From NCBI GenBank assembly GCA_902767385.1, contig CACXHA010000086.1:1-12062 (forward strand): a stretch of 12,062 bases of DNA. The letters are read 5' to 3'. The notes beneath the pieces were generated by a model. The model saw nothing but the letters and a program-made list of their open reading frames with translations, searched no databases and was not told where the DNA came from. Shown one piece after another: positions 1 to 7,131 of the stretch; position 1 is the stretch's first letter; the number at the start of each line of letters is the position of its first letter. The stretch is from an uncultured Elusimicrobium sp. (GTDB lineage Bacteria; Elusimicrobiota; Elusimicrobia; Elusimicrobiales; Elusimicrobiaceae). Position numbers and translations under genes: made by a program.

Positions 1-1059
1 CAAGCTAGTGGTAAATGTGGGGTAGAGACTCGTACAGTAACCTGTGATTATACAACAGGGGAGTGGATAGAACCTGCGTGGAATACGGAAGGATGTACAT
101 CAGCCCCGGTATCTCCAACGCAAAATTGCCATGACCAAAACAGTAATACGTGTGGTATCAAAACACAACCCTATACGTGTAATGCAGAGGGTATATGGGA
201 ATTGGGTGAATGGCAAGGGAGTTGTATAGATAAACCGGCAGATGAAAGCGTGTTGTGTGGTAGTGGCTACACAGGGACTAAGACACGCCCTGCTACGTGC
301 AAAGCAGACAATACGGAATGGGAATATACAGGAAGTTATAATACTACTGCCTGTTGTAATAATACGCAAAAAACCGAAAAACGAAATTGTAGCGGATGTG
401 GTCAACAGACCAGGACTGCCTCTACTTGTAATAACGGTACCTGGACAGGGTGGGGTAGTTGGTCAAGTTGCCCGTCTAAACCTGCCGAAAGAGAAGGTTG
501 CGGTTCCGGCAAAACAGGAGATAAGACATATACTGTTGCCTGCAACTCTACGGGTACTGCATGGCGCAAAACACTTGTATCAGACACTTGTACAACGGTC
601 CCTGCCGGTGGTACTTTTAGCGGGAAAGGGAATCAGTGCAATGTATATGACGAACGTGATACAACAAAATGTTCCGATGGATATACATTTACTGATTCCA
701 GCGAATGTTACATAGGGTCTTATATAGGCGGATGTAATGGTAATGAATTCCGGGGTACAGGGACCATCTGTTGGATACTCAACGGCTCCGCTTCCCCATC
801 CTGTAACGATGGAGTTTTCAGCGACGGGGCTCGTTGTTGGGCATCAACCCTTACTTCATGCACTGGGAACACATTTAAAGCAGGAGCTTATTGTGTTGCA
901 GCTACATCAGGTGCCTGTGGGGGCAATATCTATGAAAGTGGGGCTTATTGCGCCGAAACAACGGGTACTTATGGCAAGAATTACTGTGCAGCGGGAACGC
1001 CAACTTCAACGGCAGGTAAATGTTGGGATGGTAGCGGCGGTAAAGTAAACTGTCAGTAA
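1..1059 (+). CDS. Cys-rich repeat protein, probably secreted or surface-exposed (5' partial)
   Basis: The frame is open from base 1 to the TAA at 1057-1059, giving 352 visible residues; the start lies outside the window. I count 32 cysteines, an even number, which fits an exported disulfide-bonded protein. Residues about 6-197 hold five loose repeats of the form C-G-x(2-8)-[KR/Q]-T-x(3)-T/A-C followed by one or more Trp and a closing Cys. The best is near 143-157 (NGTWTGWGSWSSC), resembling the W-x-x-W-x-x-C and CG...R...C pattern of thrombospondin type-1 repeats. Residues about 224-317 switch to shorter repeats of about 19-23 residues with pattern C-x-[DG]-x-x-[FY]-x(3-4)-G/S-x-x-C, for example CTGNTFKAGAYC. 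Asn, Thr, Gly and Ser are abundant, unlike the neighbouring enzymes. The N-terminus is not visible, so a signal peptide or prepilin leader cannot be checked. Exact function is unknown; adhesin, pilin-like or surface-layer roles are guesses. Confidence 0.8.
   Translation, partial: QASGKCGVETRTVTCDYTTGEWIEPAWNTEGCTSAPVSPTQNCHDQNSNTCGIKTQPYTCNAEGIWELGEWQGSCIDKPADESVLCGSGYTGTKTRPATCKADNTEWEYTGSYNTTACCNNTQKTEKRNCSGCGQQTRTASTCNNGTWTGWGSWSSCPSKPAEREGCGSGKTGDKTYTVACNSTGTAWRKTLVSDTCTTVPAGGTFSGKGNQCNVYDERDTTKCSDGYTFTDSSECYIGSYIGGCNGNEFRGTGTICWILNGSASPSCNDGVFSDGARCWASTLTSCTGNTFKAGAYCVAATSGACGGNIYESGAYCAETTGTYGKNYCAAGTPTSTAGKCWDGSGGKVNCQ
16..591 (+). repeat. Five thrombospondin-1-like Cys/Trp protein repeats
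   Basis: Encoded units begin at about residues 6, 51, 86, 130 and 167 of the partial protein, each opening with C-G or C-S-G-C-G and running through a T-[RKQ]-x-x-T-C-like strand to a Trp-containing stretch and a closing Cys. Matching cores are CGVETRTVTC, CGIKTQPYTC, CGSGYTGTKTRPATC, CGQQTRTASTC and CGSGKTGDKTYTVAC. The repeats are clear in protein but diverged in DNA, so they are an old duplication rather than a recent tandem array. Confidence 0.6.
670..951 (+). repeat. Short C-x-G-N-x-F-x-x-G-x-x-C protein repeats
   Basis: Near the C-terminus the pattern changes to about five units of about 19-23 residues: CSDGYTFTDSSEC, CNGNEFRGTGTIC, CNDGVFSDGARC, CTGNTFKAGAYC and CGGNIYESGAYC. Each has a conserved aromatic or hydrophobic residue midway and a Gly/Ser before the second Cys. 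A regular disulfide-clamped hairpin ladder is plausible but inferred. Confidence 0.6.
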
Positions 1060-1063
1060 AATT

Positions 1064-1086
1064 TTGCCGGGTGCAACGCCCGGCAA
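1064..1086 (+). terminator. Hairpin just after the Cys-rich gene
   Basis: An 8-bp stem TTGCCGGG / CCCGGCAA with a 7-nt loop begins 5 nt after the stop codon. It lacks a following T-run, so alone it is a poor intrinsic terminator. It may act with the stronger hairpin 20 nt further on or protect the 3' end of the mRNA. Confidence 0.4.
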
Positions 1087-1105
1087 CATACCACGTAAAC
1101 AACTA

Positions 1106-1140
1106 CCCCGGGGTTCCTCGTCTCCCCGGGGCATTTTGAT
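1106..1140 (+). terminator. Probable intrinsic terminator of the Cys-rich gene
   Basis: CCCCGGGG at 1106-1113 and again at 1124-1131 can pair as a perfect 8-bp all-GC stem with a 10-nt loop, followed by CATTTTGAT. The T-run is short (four T after a C), but the stem is very stable. Each arm is itself a palindrome, so the arms could also self-pair on DNA; the long hairpin is the more likely RNA form. Confidence 0.6.
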
Positions 1141-1323
1141 ATAAAAACGGGTCATTCCCCAAACTTTATGGCCGGGAATTTTCTCCTTGTTTCACTTTAC
1201 TCTTTGCAGGATGAAAAAGCATGGGGGTAATTACTGGGGCACCCTTTGAAATTTATAAATACGCTGCAATTACTTCTTAAAAATTAGTAAAATATAGTGG
1301 AATTTATATTATTTGGAGGGATT
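1141..1323 (+). promoter_or_regulatory. Intergenic region with weak promoter candidates for the yacL operon
   Basis: Between the terminator and the yacL-like gene the DNA turns AT-rich. Candidate -10 boxes are TAAAAT (1288-1293) and TATAGT (1293-1298), each one mismatch from TATAAT. No convincing -35 sits at the right distance, so the exact promoter is uncertain. The only other ORF is a 12-codon ATG frame at 1211-1249, which I do not believe. The ribosome binding site GGAGGG at 1315-1320 lies just upstream of the ATG at 1324. Confidence 0.3.
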
Positions 1324-2271
1324 ATGCCTATTTGGATTTTTCGTATTTCTACCTTAGTGGCTTTCCCGTTTGTTACCTATACGTATTTAGGGAAGGACTG
1401 GAATAGCTTTTTGGCAGGTTTGGCCTGCGGTGCTATCGTCATTGCTGGCGAAGTGCTTTTTAAACGTATGCGGCTTATTAAAATTATGATTGGTTGCACA
1501 GGCGTGCTCTTGGGGCTTATGCTCTATGCACTTATTTCATACGGGTTACAAAATTTTGGAGGCGGAATAGATGCTTCTATATGGGAAAAATATCACGAGT
1601 ATATCCTAATTGCATTCTTGGTGTTTGGGTTGTTAGCCGCTTTATTTAAATCGCGCGATTTGGAAGGCCTTTCATACAAAGGACACCATTTGAAAATTGC
1701 CGATGTATCCGCCTTGGTGGATGGACGTATTGTAGATTTGTGTGAAATTAATTTCTTGTCCGGGATTATTGTGCTTCCTGTGTTTGTGATGGATGAGCTA
1801 AACCGTATGACTTCTTCCAAAGATAAGTTAGAACAAGCCCGCGGGCGCCGCGGGTTGGACGTAGCTACCCGGTTACAGGAACTCAAAGAAGTAGAGGTCC
1901 GTTTCACTTCCAAAACTCCAAAAGCTTCTACTTTAGCAGAACAAATTGTAAAGTTGGCGCGCAGTTTTGATGCGGAAATTGTTACATTGGATTTTACCAT
2001 TAATAAATTGGCTACGCTTAAAAAGGTAATTACCCTAAACATTGCCGATTTAACTACTGCCTTAAAACCAGTAATTCTTCCTGGGGAAACGATGTCTTTG
2101 TTTGTGATGAAAGACGGCAAAGAAAAAGAACAGGGCATCGGCTATTTAGACGATGGTACCATGGTCGTGGTGGAAGAAGGCCGTAAACAGATTGGCAAAC
2201 GGGTGGAAGTGATTGTTTCTTCCATTTACCAAACTTCTTCCGGCCGTATGATTTTTGCCAAGATTAAATAG
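1324..2271 (+). CDS. YacL-like membrane protein with PIN and TRAM domains
   Basis: This 315-residue protein matches the YacL/PIN-TRAM family in architecture: about four hydrophobic membrane segments in residues 5-108, a PIN domain from about 124 to 245, and a C-terminal TRAM-like RNA-binding domain from about 254 to 313. PIN acidic residues are visible at D127 (ADVSALVDGR), D133, E158 (MDELN), D179 (GRRGLD) and D223 (TLDFTINK). The last motif is usually TNDFNLNK in relatives, so the Asn before Asp is Leu here. Family hallmarks LKPVILPGE and GIGYLDDGTMVVVEEG are intact. PIN domains are typically metal-dependent ribonucleases, but the cellular role of YacL proteins is not settled. I chose ATG 1324 because GGAGGG precedes it; a GTG at 1297 would add nine residues without a ribosome site. 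It is the first gene of the operon, one base before ispDF. Confidence 0.9.
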   Translation: MPIWIFRISTLVAFPFVTYTYLGKDWNSFLAGLACGAIVIAGEVLFKRMRLIKIMIGCTGVLLGLMLYALISYGLQNFGGGIDASIWEKYHEYILIAFLVFGLLAALFKSRDLEGLSYKGHHLKIADVSALVDGRIVDLCEINFLSGIIVLPVFVMDELNRMTSSKDKLEQARGRRGLDVATRLQELKEVEVRFTSKTPKASTLAEQIVKLARSFDAEIVTLDFTINKLATLKKVITLNIADLTTALKPVILPGETMSLFVMKDGKEKEQGIGYLDDGTMVVVEEGRKQIGKRVEVIVSSIYQTSSGRMIFAKIK

Positions 2272-2272
2272 T

Positions 2273-3430
2273 ATGACGGTCCCAACCGATTTTTTTGCTT
2301 CGGTAGTAATTGTGGCGGGGGGAAATGGCAGCCGTATGGGCCGTCCCAAGCAATTGCTACCTATTGGTGGAAAACCGGTTGTGGTGCGCAGCATAGAAGC
2401 GTTTCAAAAATGCCCGCACGTACGGGAAATTGTAGTCGTAACTCCCGAGCAAAACCGAGAAGTTATTGCACGCTATGTGCAGGACGTTGTGTTTGCCGAT
2501 CCAGGACAAACACGGTTGGAGTCTGTCAAAAACGGGGTGGCGCGCGTGAGCACGTCGGCCGATGTCATAGCTGTGCACGACGGGGCACGCCCCTTTGTAA
2601 ACCCGGCACATATAGAGCGCTCCTTACAAACGGCTTTAGAAAAAGGAGCCGCCGTACTGGCAGTTCCCGTTAAAGATACGGTAAAAGAAGCGCAAAACGA
2701 AATAGTGGCGCGTACCTTAGACCGTTCCAAACTGTGGGCGGCCCAAACGCCGCAATGTTACCGGCGGGAAATTTTAACGCAGGCACTTGAAAAGTTTGCC
2801 GGGCAAAAGGATGCCACCGACGAATCTCAATTGGTGGAAAAATTGGGAGTGGCGGTGCAGTTAGTTGCGGCAGATTACACCAATTTTAAAATTACCACGC
2901 CCGAAGATTTAATTTTTGCAGAGGCACTTGTGAACACAACTAATTATCAGCGCACCGGCTTTGGTTTTGATTTGCACCGTTTGGAGCCAGGACGCAAATT
3001 TATTATAGGCGGGGTGGAAATTGAACACTCCAAAGGCTTTTTAGGTCATAGCGACGGGGACTTGGTACTCCATGCGTTATGTGACGCAATTTTAGGGGCG
3101 TTGTGTGCCGGAGAAATCGGTATTTTATTTCCGCCCACCGATCCTACCATCAAAGGAATTGACAGTAAAGAAATCGCTAAAAAAGTATTGCAAATAGTGC
3201 GGGAGCGTCATGCCGAAATTATCCACTTAGATGCTACGCTGATTACGCAAGAACCTAAAATTAAACCGCACTATGACCGGGTGCGGGCATCTCTAGCTGC
3301 CATTTTTGAAATGCCGTTAAATCAAATTAGTTTTAAATCTAAAAGCCACGAGCATGTAGGCGAAATCGGCCGCGCAGAAGCGGCCATGTGCCAAGCGGTG
3401 GCTACTGTACAAGTGAGGAAAGAAAAATGA
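2273..3430 (+). CDS. ispDF: Bifunctional IspD-IspF (MEP pathway enzyme fusion)
   Basis: One 385-residue chain carries two non-adjacent steps of the MEP isoprenoid pathway: IspD (CTP + MEP to CDP-ME) and IspF (CDP-ME 2-phosphate to the cyclic diphosphate). IspD, about residues 10-222, shows the nucleotide loop AGGNGSRMGRPKQ, VHDGARPF at 101-108, VPVKDTVKE, and AAQTPQ at 156-161. IspF starts almost without linker at TGFGFDLHR (228-236), with metal ligands D233, H235 and H259 (HSDGD) and the GEIG/FPPTD segment. The C-terminal signature is KSKSHEHVGEIGRAE where many IspFs have a Thr-rich KATTTEKLGFxGRxE; the Glu, Gly and GR positions are kept. Fused IspDF is known in alpha- and epsilonproteobacteria. 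ATG 2273 lies one base after the yacL stop without a clear ribosome site, suggesting translational coupling; a TTG at 2255 is a less likely start. It overlaps the next gene by ATGA. Confidence 0.95.
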   Translation: MTVPTDFFASVVIVAGGNGSRMGRPKQLLPIGGKPVVVRSIEAFQKCPHVREIVVVTPEQNREVIARYVQDVVFADPGQTRLESVKNGVARVSTSADVIAVHDGARPFVNPAHIERSLQTALEKGAAVLAVPVKDTVKEAQNEIVARTLDRSKLWAAQTPQCYRREILTQALEKFAGQKDATDESQLVEKLGVAVQLVAADYTNFKITTPEDLIFAEALVNTTNYQRTGFGFDLHRLEPGRKFIIGGVEIEHSKGFLGHSDGDLVLHALCDAILGALCAGEIGILFPPTDPTIKGIDSKEIAKKVLQIVRERHAEIIHLDATLITQEPKIKPHYDRVRASLAAIFEMPLNQISFKSKSHEHVGEIGRAEAAMCQAVATVQVRKEK

Positions 3431-3993
3431 AATTACGTATGTTTTTGTTGTTAGTTTGCGGAGTTGTGCTAGCCGGGTGTAGCGCGTTGCAATCGCCATC
3501 TAAAAGAAAGCAGATGGTACTGACGGATTTTTCAAATCCTCAAGTCAATCAAGCTTATTATGAGTTCACTTCTTCGCCGTTAGATAAACCTTCCGTATTA
3601 GAAGAAATGCCGGAAGAAGAAATCGTAACTGAAGAATCGGAAGAAGAAGATTTTACGGCGGAAAACATTGCCGGGGCTTATGCTACTTATGGGGACGTAG
3701 TGGTTACAGTGGCAACCCATAGATTTAAGTTGGGCGAAAATGCCACCCGCAAAGAAATGACTTTATTCCAAAAAGCGCTGGATGCCGGCTATTCCGCTGC
3801 TTTAAAACAATACCGCCCTGTTGGGTTTACTTATGCCATGAGTAGTGTAGGCATTGTGAACCCGTTGTCGGACATTGAGGTAAACTGCAAATTGAGTGAA
3901 ACTTCCGCTAATCAAGTAGGGCAGGCCACTTGCCGGACGTTTTTTAATACGGTAGCCAACCGGTACGCACAGCTAAGCAAAGAGGCTCAATAA
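3427..3993 (+). CDS. Predicted lipoprotein of unknown function
   Basis: This 188-residue protein has a lipoprotein signal peptide: MKLR, a hydrophobic stretch (residues 5-16) and the lipobox LAGC with Cys18 as the lipidation site. After a short basic stretch (about 24-29) comes an acidic segment (about 58-75, very rich in Glu) that looks disordered. A probably folded domain follows from about 78 to 185. Two cysteines there (C154 and C169) could form a disulfide. I recognise no family. The start at 3427 is supported by the GAGGAAAG ribosome site at 3415-3422 and by the signal peptide; the ATG overlaps the TGA of ispDF (ATGA), so the genes are coupled. It sits one base before cysS. The lgt gene that would be needed for its maturation lies in the convergent operon. 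Function is not inferable from sequence; an envelope protein is the only safe statement. Confidence 0.85.
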   Translation: MKLRMFLLLVCGVVLAGCSALQSPSKRKQMVLTDFSNPQVNQAYYEFTSSPLDKPSVLEEMPEEEIVTEESEEEDFTAENIAGAYATYGDVVVTVATHRFKLGENATRKEMTLFQKALDAGYSAALKQYRPVGFTYAMSSVGIVNPLSDIEVNCKLSETSANQVGQATCRTFFNTVANRYAQLSKEAQ

Positions 3994-3994
3994 T

Positions 3995-5392
3995 ATGCGG
4001 CTTTACAATACTGCTTCTCGTCGAAAAGAAATTTTTACCCCACAAAACATAAAACAAGTTACCATGTACTGTTGCGGACCGACGGTGTATAATTTTGCCC
4101 ATATCGGCAATTTGCGTACGTACATTTTTGAAGATTTACTTGCGCGTACAATCCGTCTGCAATACCCGCTAAAACACGTGATGAACGTGACGGACGTGGG
4201 GCATTTGGTTTCGGACGCGGACGACGGTGAAGACAAAATGGAAGTAGGCGCCGCGCGCGAAGGAAAAAGTGCTTGGGATATTGCCAAATTTTACGAAGCT
4301 AAATTCTGGCAAGATTACGATTCGTTGCATTGTACCCGTCCTAACGTTGTGTGCCACGCGACTGACCATATTGCCGAAATGATTGCGCTGGTAAAGACGT
4401 TGGAAGAAAAAGGGTTTACCTACCGCACCAGCGACGGTATTTATTACGACACTTCTAAATTTCCGCGCTATGATGCTTTGGTGGGCCATGCGCGTATATC
4501 GGGCTTGCAAGAAGGAGCCCGCGTGGAAAAAAGTGACGAAAAACGCAACCCAACCGATTTTGCGTTGTGGAAATTTTCCCCCAAAGATAAAAAACGCCAA
4601 ATGGAGTGGGATAGCCCGTGGGGGGTAGGTTTCCCGGGGTGGCACATTGAGTGTTCGTCTATGGCCATGAAGTATTTAGGGCACACGCTGGATATCCATT
4701 GTGGCGGTGTGGACCACATAACGATTCACCACACCAACGAAGTTGCCCAGAGTGAAGCCGCCACTGGGCAGAAATATGTGAACTATTGGGTACATGGCGA
4801 GTTTTTAATTTTGCGTTCCGGTAAAATGAGTAAGTCCGGCGGTACGTTTGTGACGGTAGATGTCCTCAAAGAAAAAGGGTACGAGCCTTTGGTGTATCGC
4901 TATTTATGTTTAGGGGCGCATTACCGCACGCAGTTGGAATTTTCATACGAGAGTATGGATACTGCTACCAAAAGCCTTGCTAATTTGCGTAAACTCGCTT
5001 GCGCTTGTGCAGAGCAAGCCGGCCAAACGGTGCAAGAAACCGAAAAATCGCGCGCGTGGAAAGATAAATTTACCGCTGCCATGCAAGATGATTTAAATGC
5101 TCCCAAAGCTTTAGCTGTAACGTGGGAAGTGGTCCGCAGCGACGAATTAACCGCCGCCGAGAAAGTAGATTTCTTGCGCTTTGCCGACACTATTTTAGCG
5201 ATAGACTTATTTAAGCAACCTACGCAAGACAAGGTGGAAATCCCGGCGGACGTAGCGGCTTTACTCCAGCAACGGAAAGAAGCTCGTAGCGCCAAAAATT
5301 GGGCCAAGTCCGATGAACTACGCAACGCTATTTTAGCTGCGGGTTATGTGGTAAAAGATACGCCGCAAGGGCAAGAAATTACTAAAAAATAA
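3995..5392 (+). CDS. cysS: Cysteinyl-tRNA synthetase
   Basis: The 465-residue length fits bacterial class I CysRS. The Rossmann fold carries the HIGH-type motif HIGN at 36-39 and the KMSKS loop exactly at 277-281. The zinc site that selects cysteine is intact: C27 (in CCGPTVY), C220 (HIECSSM), H245 and E249 (IHHTNEVAQSE). The C-terminal part (about 320-465) is the helical and tRNA-anticodon region, including ARSAKNWAKSDELRNAI, a typical CysRS ending. It charges tRNA-Cys with cysteine in the cytoplasm. ATG 3995 follows the upstream stop by one base, with AGAGG at 3981-3985 as ribosome site. It is the last gene of the operon, followed after 21 nt by a strong terminator hairpin. Its place downstream of yacL and ispDF resembles the Firmicutes yacL-ispD-ispF-gltX-cysE-cysS neighbourhood. 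Confidence 0.98.
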   Translation: MRLYNTASRRKEIFTPQNIKQVTMYCCGPTVYNFAHIGNLRTYIFEDLLARTIRLQYPLKHVMNVTDVGHLVSDADDGEDKMEVGAAREGKSAWDIAKFYEAKFWQDYDSLHCTRPNVVCHATDHIAEMIALVKTLEEKGFTYRTSDGIYYDTSKFPRYDALVGHARISGLQEGARVEKSDEKRNPTDFALWKFSPKDKKRQMEWDSPWGVGFPGWHIECSSMAMKYLGHTLDIHCGGVDHITIHHTNEVAQSEAATGQKYVNYWVHGEFLILRSGKMSKSGGTFVTVDVLKEKGYEPLVYRYLCLGAHYRTQLEFSYESMDTATKSLANLRKLACACAEQAGQTVQETEKSRAWKDKFTAAMQDDLNAPKALAVTWEVVRSDELTAAEKVDFLRFADTILAIDLFKQPTQDKVEIPADVAALLQQRKEARSAKNWAKSDELRNAILAAGYVVKDTPQGQEITKK

Positions 5393-5413
5393 ACGCAAGT
5401 AACTAAACAAACG

Positions 5414-5449
5414 CGGGCAGACAAAATTTGTTTGCCCGTTTTTATTTTT
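5414..5449. terminator. Terminator of cysS, probably bidirectional
   Basis: A near-perfect stem from C5414 to G5438 (CGGGCAGACAA against TTTGTTTGCCCG, with one G-T wobble and a tiny loop) is followed on the plus strand by TTTTTATTTTT. This is a classic intrinsic terminator for the yacL-cysS operon. On the minus strand the same hairpin lies right after the rluA-family stop codon (5444-5442), which itself uses bases of the T-tract; the downstream tract there is only CGTTTGTTT, so termination in that direction may be weaker. Confidence 0.9.
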
Positions 5450-6344
5450 GGGTAACGTGTTTCCACGCACTCATAAAATCGTCCGGAACAGGGGCTTCAA
5501 ATTTGAGTACTTTGCCCGTTAAGGGATGTTTAAATTCAATACGCCGTGCGTGCAGCATCAAGCGCGGGGCGGTAGCTCCTTTATAAAGCCAGTCACCCAG
5601 TACGGGGTATCCCAACCAATTTAAGTGCACACGCAACTGATTGGTGCGCCCGGTGCGCGGGTAAAGTTCAATGTAGGTAAATCCGTTTTTACGTTCCAAC
5701 ACTTTATAATCGGTGATGGCCTCACGCCCAATTTCGGACGCTTTTATTTTCCCGCCGGCCACACGCCCAATCGGTACGTCAATGGTGCCTTTATCGTTGG
5801 GCACTTCGCCGCAGGCAATGGAGTGATACGTTTTGTGCACCTCGCGGTTGGCAAACAGGGCCACCATTTCACTTTGAAATTCAGGTGTTTTGGCTACTAC
5901 CATAACGCCGCTTGTTTCGCGGTCTAACCGGTGTACCAGGCCGGCACGCGGTGTTTGCGGGTCAAAGCCTTTGGGCGGGTTTGCCAAAATAATAGACACC
6001 AGCGTTTCGTCGGTTGAAAATACCGTTTCAGGGTGCTCTTCCCAAATAGGGCTTTGCGGATGTACCAAAAGCCCGGCGGGTTTAATGACTACAAAAAAAT
6101 CTTTTGCATCATGCACTAGTAAATTTTTAAGCGGCGTTTGGGCGTGCGCTTGCGGAAGGGTAATTTCAACCACTTCTCCGCGTGTTAAAGGCCAAGACGG
6201 TTTGACGGTTTTTCCGTTAACGGTAATGTGCCCTTCTTTAATCATCTTTTGCACCAGGGCGCGTGAAAGGTCCGGCAATTCGTCGGCAGCAAAGACATCT
6301 AACCGGCGCGTGTAACCGTCAAATATAATTTTTTTATCTGCCAT
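5442..6344 (-). CDS. RluA/RluD-family 23S rRNA pseudouridine synthase
   Basis: This 300-residue protein has the layout of RluC/RluD enzymes: an N-terminal S4-like RNA-binding domain (about residues 12-62, with QKMIKEGHITVNGK) and a catalytic domain with the motif GLVHRLDRETSG, where D141 is the expected catalytic aspartate. Later family blocks are present: RTGRTNQLRVHL (230-241), YPVLGDWLY, and LMLHARRIEFKHP. The usual His in TGRTHQ(I/L)RVH is Asn here. These enzymes isomerise uridines in 23S rRNA; which uridines cannot be told. I start at ATG 6344 because GAGG lies 8-9 nt upstream and the protein then begins just before the S4 domain; a start at 6386 would add 14 odd residues inside lgt. The chosen start overlaps the end of lgt by 11 nt. 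It is the last gene of the minus-strand operon. Confidence 0.93.
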   Translation of the reverse strand: MADKKIIFDGYTRRLDVFAADELPDLSRALVQKMIKEGHITVNGKTVKPSWPLTRGEVVEITLPQAHAQTPLKNLLVHDAKDFFVVIKPAGLLVHPQSPIWEEHPETVFSTDETLVSIILANPPKGFDPQTPRAGLVHRLDRETSGVMVVAKTPEFQSEMVALFANREVHKTYHSIACGEVPNDKGTIDVPIGRVAGGKIKASEIGREAITDYKVLERKNGFTYIELYPRTGRTNQLRVHLNWLGYPVLGDWLYKGATAPRLMLHARRIEFKHPLTGKVLKFEAPVPDDFMSAWKHVTQK

Positions 6345-7131
6345 GGTTAATACCTCGTAAAAATTTTGCCCAAATATATAAAGCAACGCCGGCTACCCCT
6401 AACGAAATCAGTTGCGAGGGGGATAATCCCAGCAAAGACCCGCCCCGATAGTCACCGCGTAAGAACTCAATACAAAAGCGCATTAGCGCGTAATACCACA
6501 CATACTCTACTAAAATTTTTCCTTCTTTGTGCGGCTTTTTAGAGGCGTAGTGCAACAGTAAAAACAAGGCAAAATTAAACGCGGATTCGTAAAGTTGCGT
6601 GGGGTGCAAAGGGATTCCCATGAGTTGCGGTGGGACTAGCGTGTTTGGGTCTGTAAAGCGTACGCCCCACGGCAAAGACGTGGGTTTGCCGTAACAACAA
6701 CCTGCCAAAAAACACCCTATACGTCCTAAGGCGTGGCCCAGTGGTACCGCCACAATTAAAAAGTCGCTTGTTTTAAGTAACGGTAAATTTTTGCGGTACA
6801 TATACCACAAAGCAGCACTTACCGATACAATCAGCCCACCAAAAAATACAAACCCATAGCGCAAATTATGCACGATATAAGAAAATTTATCGGCTAAGGT
6901 GGCACCCAACTGCGGCCAGGAAACGATAATAAAAAGAATTTTCCCGCCGATAATAGCGCCTAAAAAAACGATAAATAAAATGTTCCAAAATACGTCGGGA
7001 GTAAGGCCCTTAATGCCGCTGTTTTTAAGGCGCGGTGTTAAATACCAAGCGGCCGCCGCGTAACCCAGGGCGGTCATGAGTCCATAACTGGCCAGCTCAA
7101 AATTACCGATATGAAATAATACAGGATGCAT
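6334..7131 (-). CDS. lgt: Prolipoprotein diacylglyceryl transferase
   Basis: Lgt transfers diacylglycerol from phosphatidylglycerol to the lipobox Cys of prolipoproteins at the inner membrane. This 265-residue protein has several hydrophobic membrane segments (about 14-31, 48-70, 94-112, 122-140, 183-196 and 243-257) and the family's polar signatures: MHPVLFHIG..ELASYGLM at the start, FFGGLI at 96-101, GHALGRIG at 132-139, HPTQLYES at 176-183 and EFLRGDYRG at 222-230. R137 and R225 correspond to the essential arginines. The signature reads GRIGCFLAGCCYG rather than the GRxGNFxNxExxG form of E. coli, a variant I believe also occurs in other phyla. A ribosome site AGGAG (7140-7144 on the complement) lies 8 nt before the ATG. 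The ATG shares one base with the stop of the upstream hydrolase. Confidence 0.93.
   Translation of the reverse strand: MHPVLFHIGNFELASYGLMTALGYAAAAWYLTPRLKNSGIKGLTPDVFWNILFIVFLGAIIGGKILFIIVSWPQLGATLADKFSYIVHNLRYGFVFFGGLIVSVSAALWYMYRKNLPLLKTSDFLIVAVPLGHALGRIGCFLAGCCYGKPTSLPWGVRFTDPNTLVPPQLMGIPLHPTQLYESAFNFALFLLLHYASKKPHKEGKILVEYVWYYALMRFCIEFLRGDYRGGSLLGLSPSQLISLGVAGVALYIWAKFLRGINHGR

Noticed and set aside
1..1059. DNA-level tandem repeats or CRISPR-like array in the Cys-rich gene
   Set aside because: The repeats are visible only in protein; DNA units are diverged and variable in length, with no constant repeat and spacer.
1211..1249. 12-codon ATG ORF between the terminator and the yacL-like gene, considered as a leader peptide
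   Set aside because: It has no proper ribosome site, no run of regulatory codons and no attenuator hairpin after it.
1297..1323. GTG start at 1297 adding nine residues to the yacL-like protein
   Set aside because: The GGAGGG ribosome site at 1315-1320 would lie inside the gene; ATG 1324 directly follows it and gives the expected N-terminus.
1593..2138. Long antisense ORF opposite the yacL-like gene, and a similar one at 4169-4645 opposite cysS
   Set aside because: Both are shadows of well-supported genes, with no domain, ribosome site or operon context.
6345..6386. Longer start of the pseudouridine synthase at 6386
   Set aside because: It adds 14 residues (MLYIFGQNFYEVLT) that do not belong to the family and lies inside lgt; ATG 6344 has GAGG upstream.
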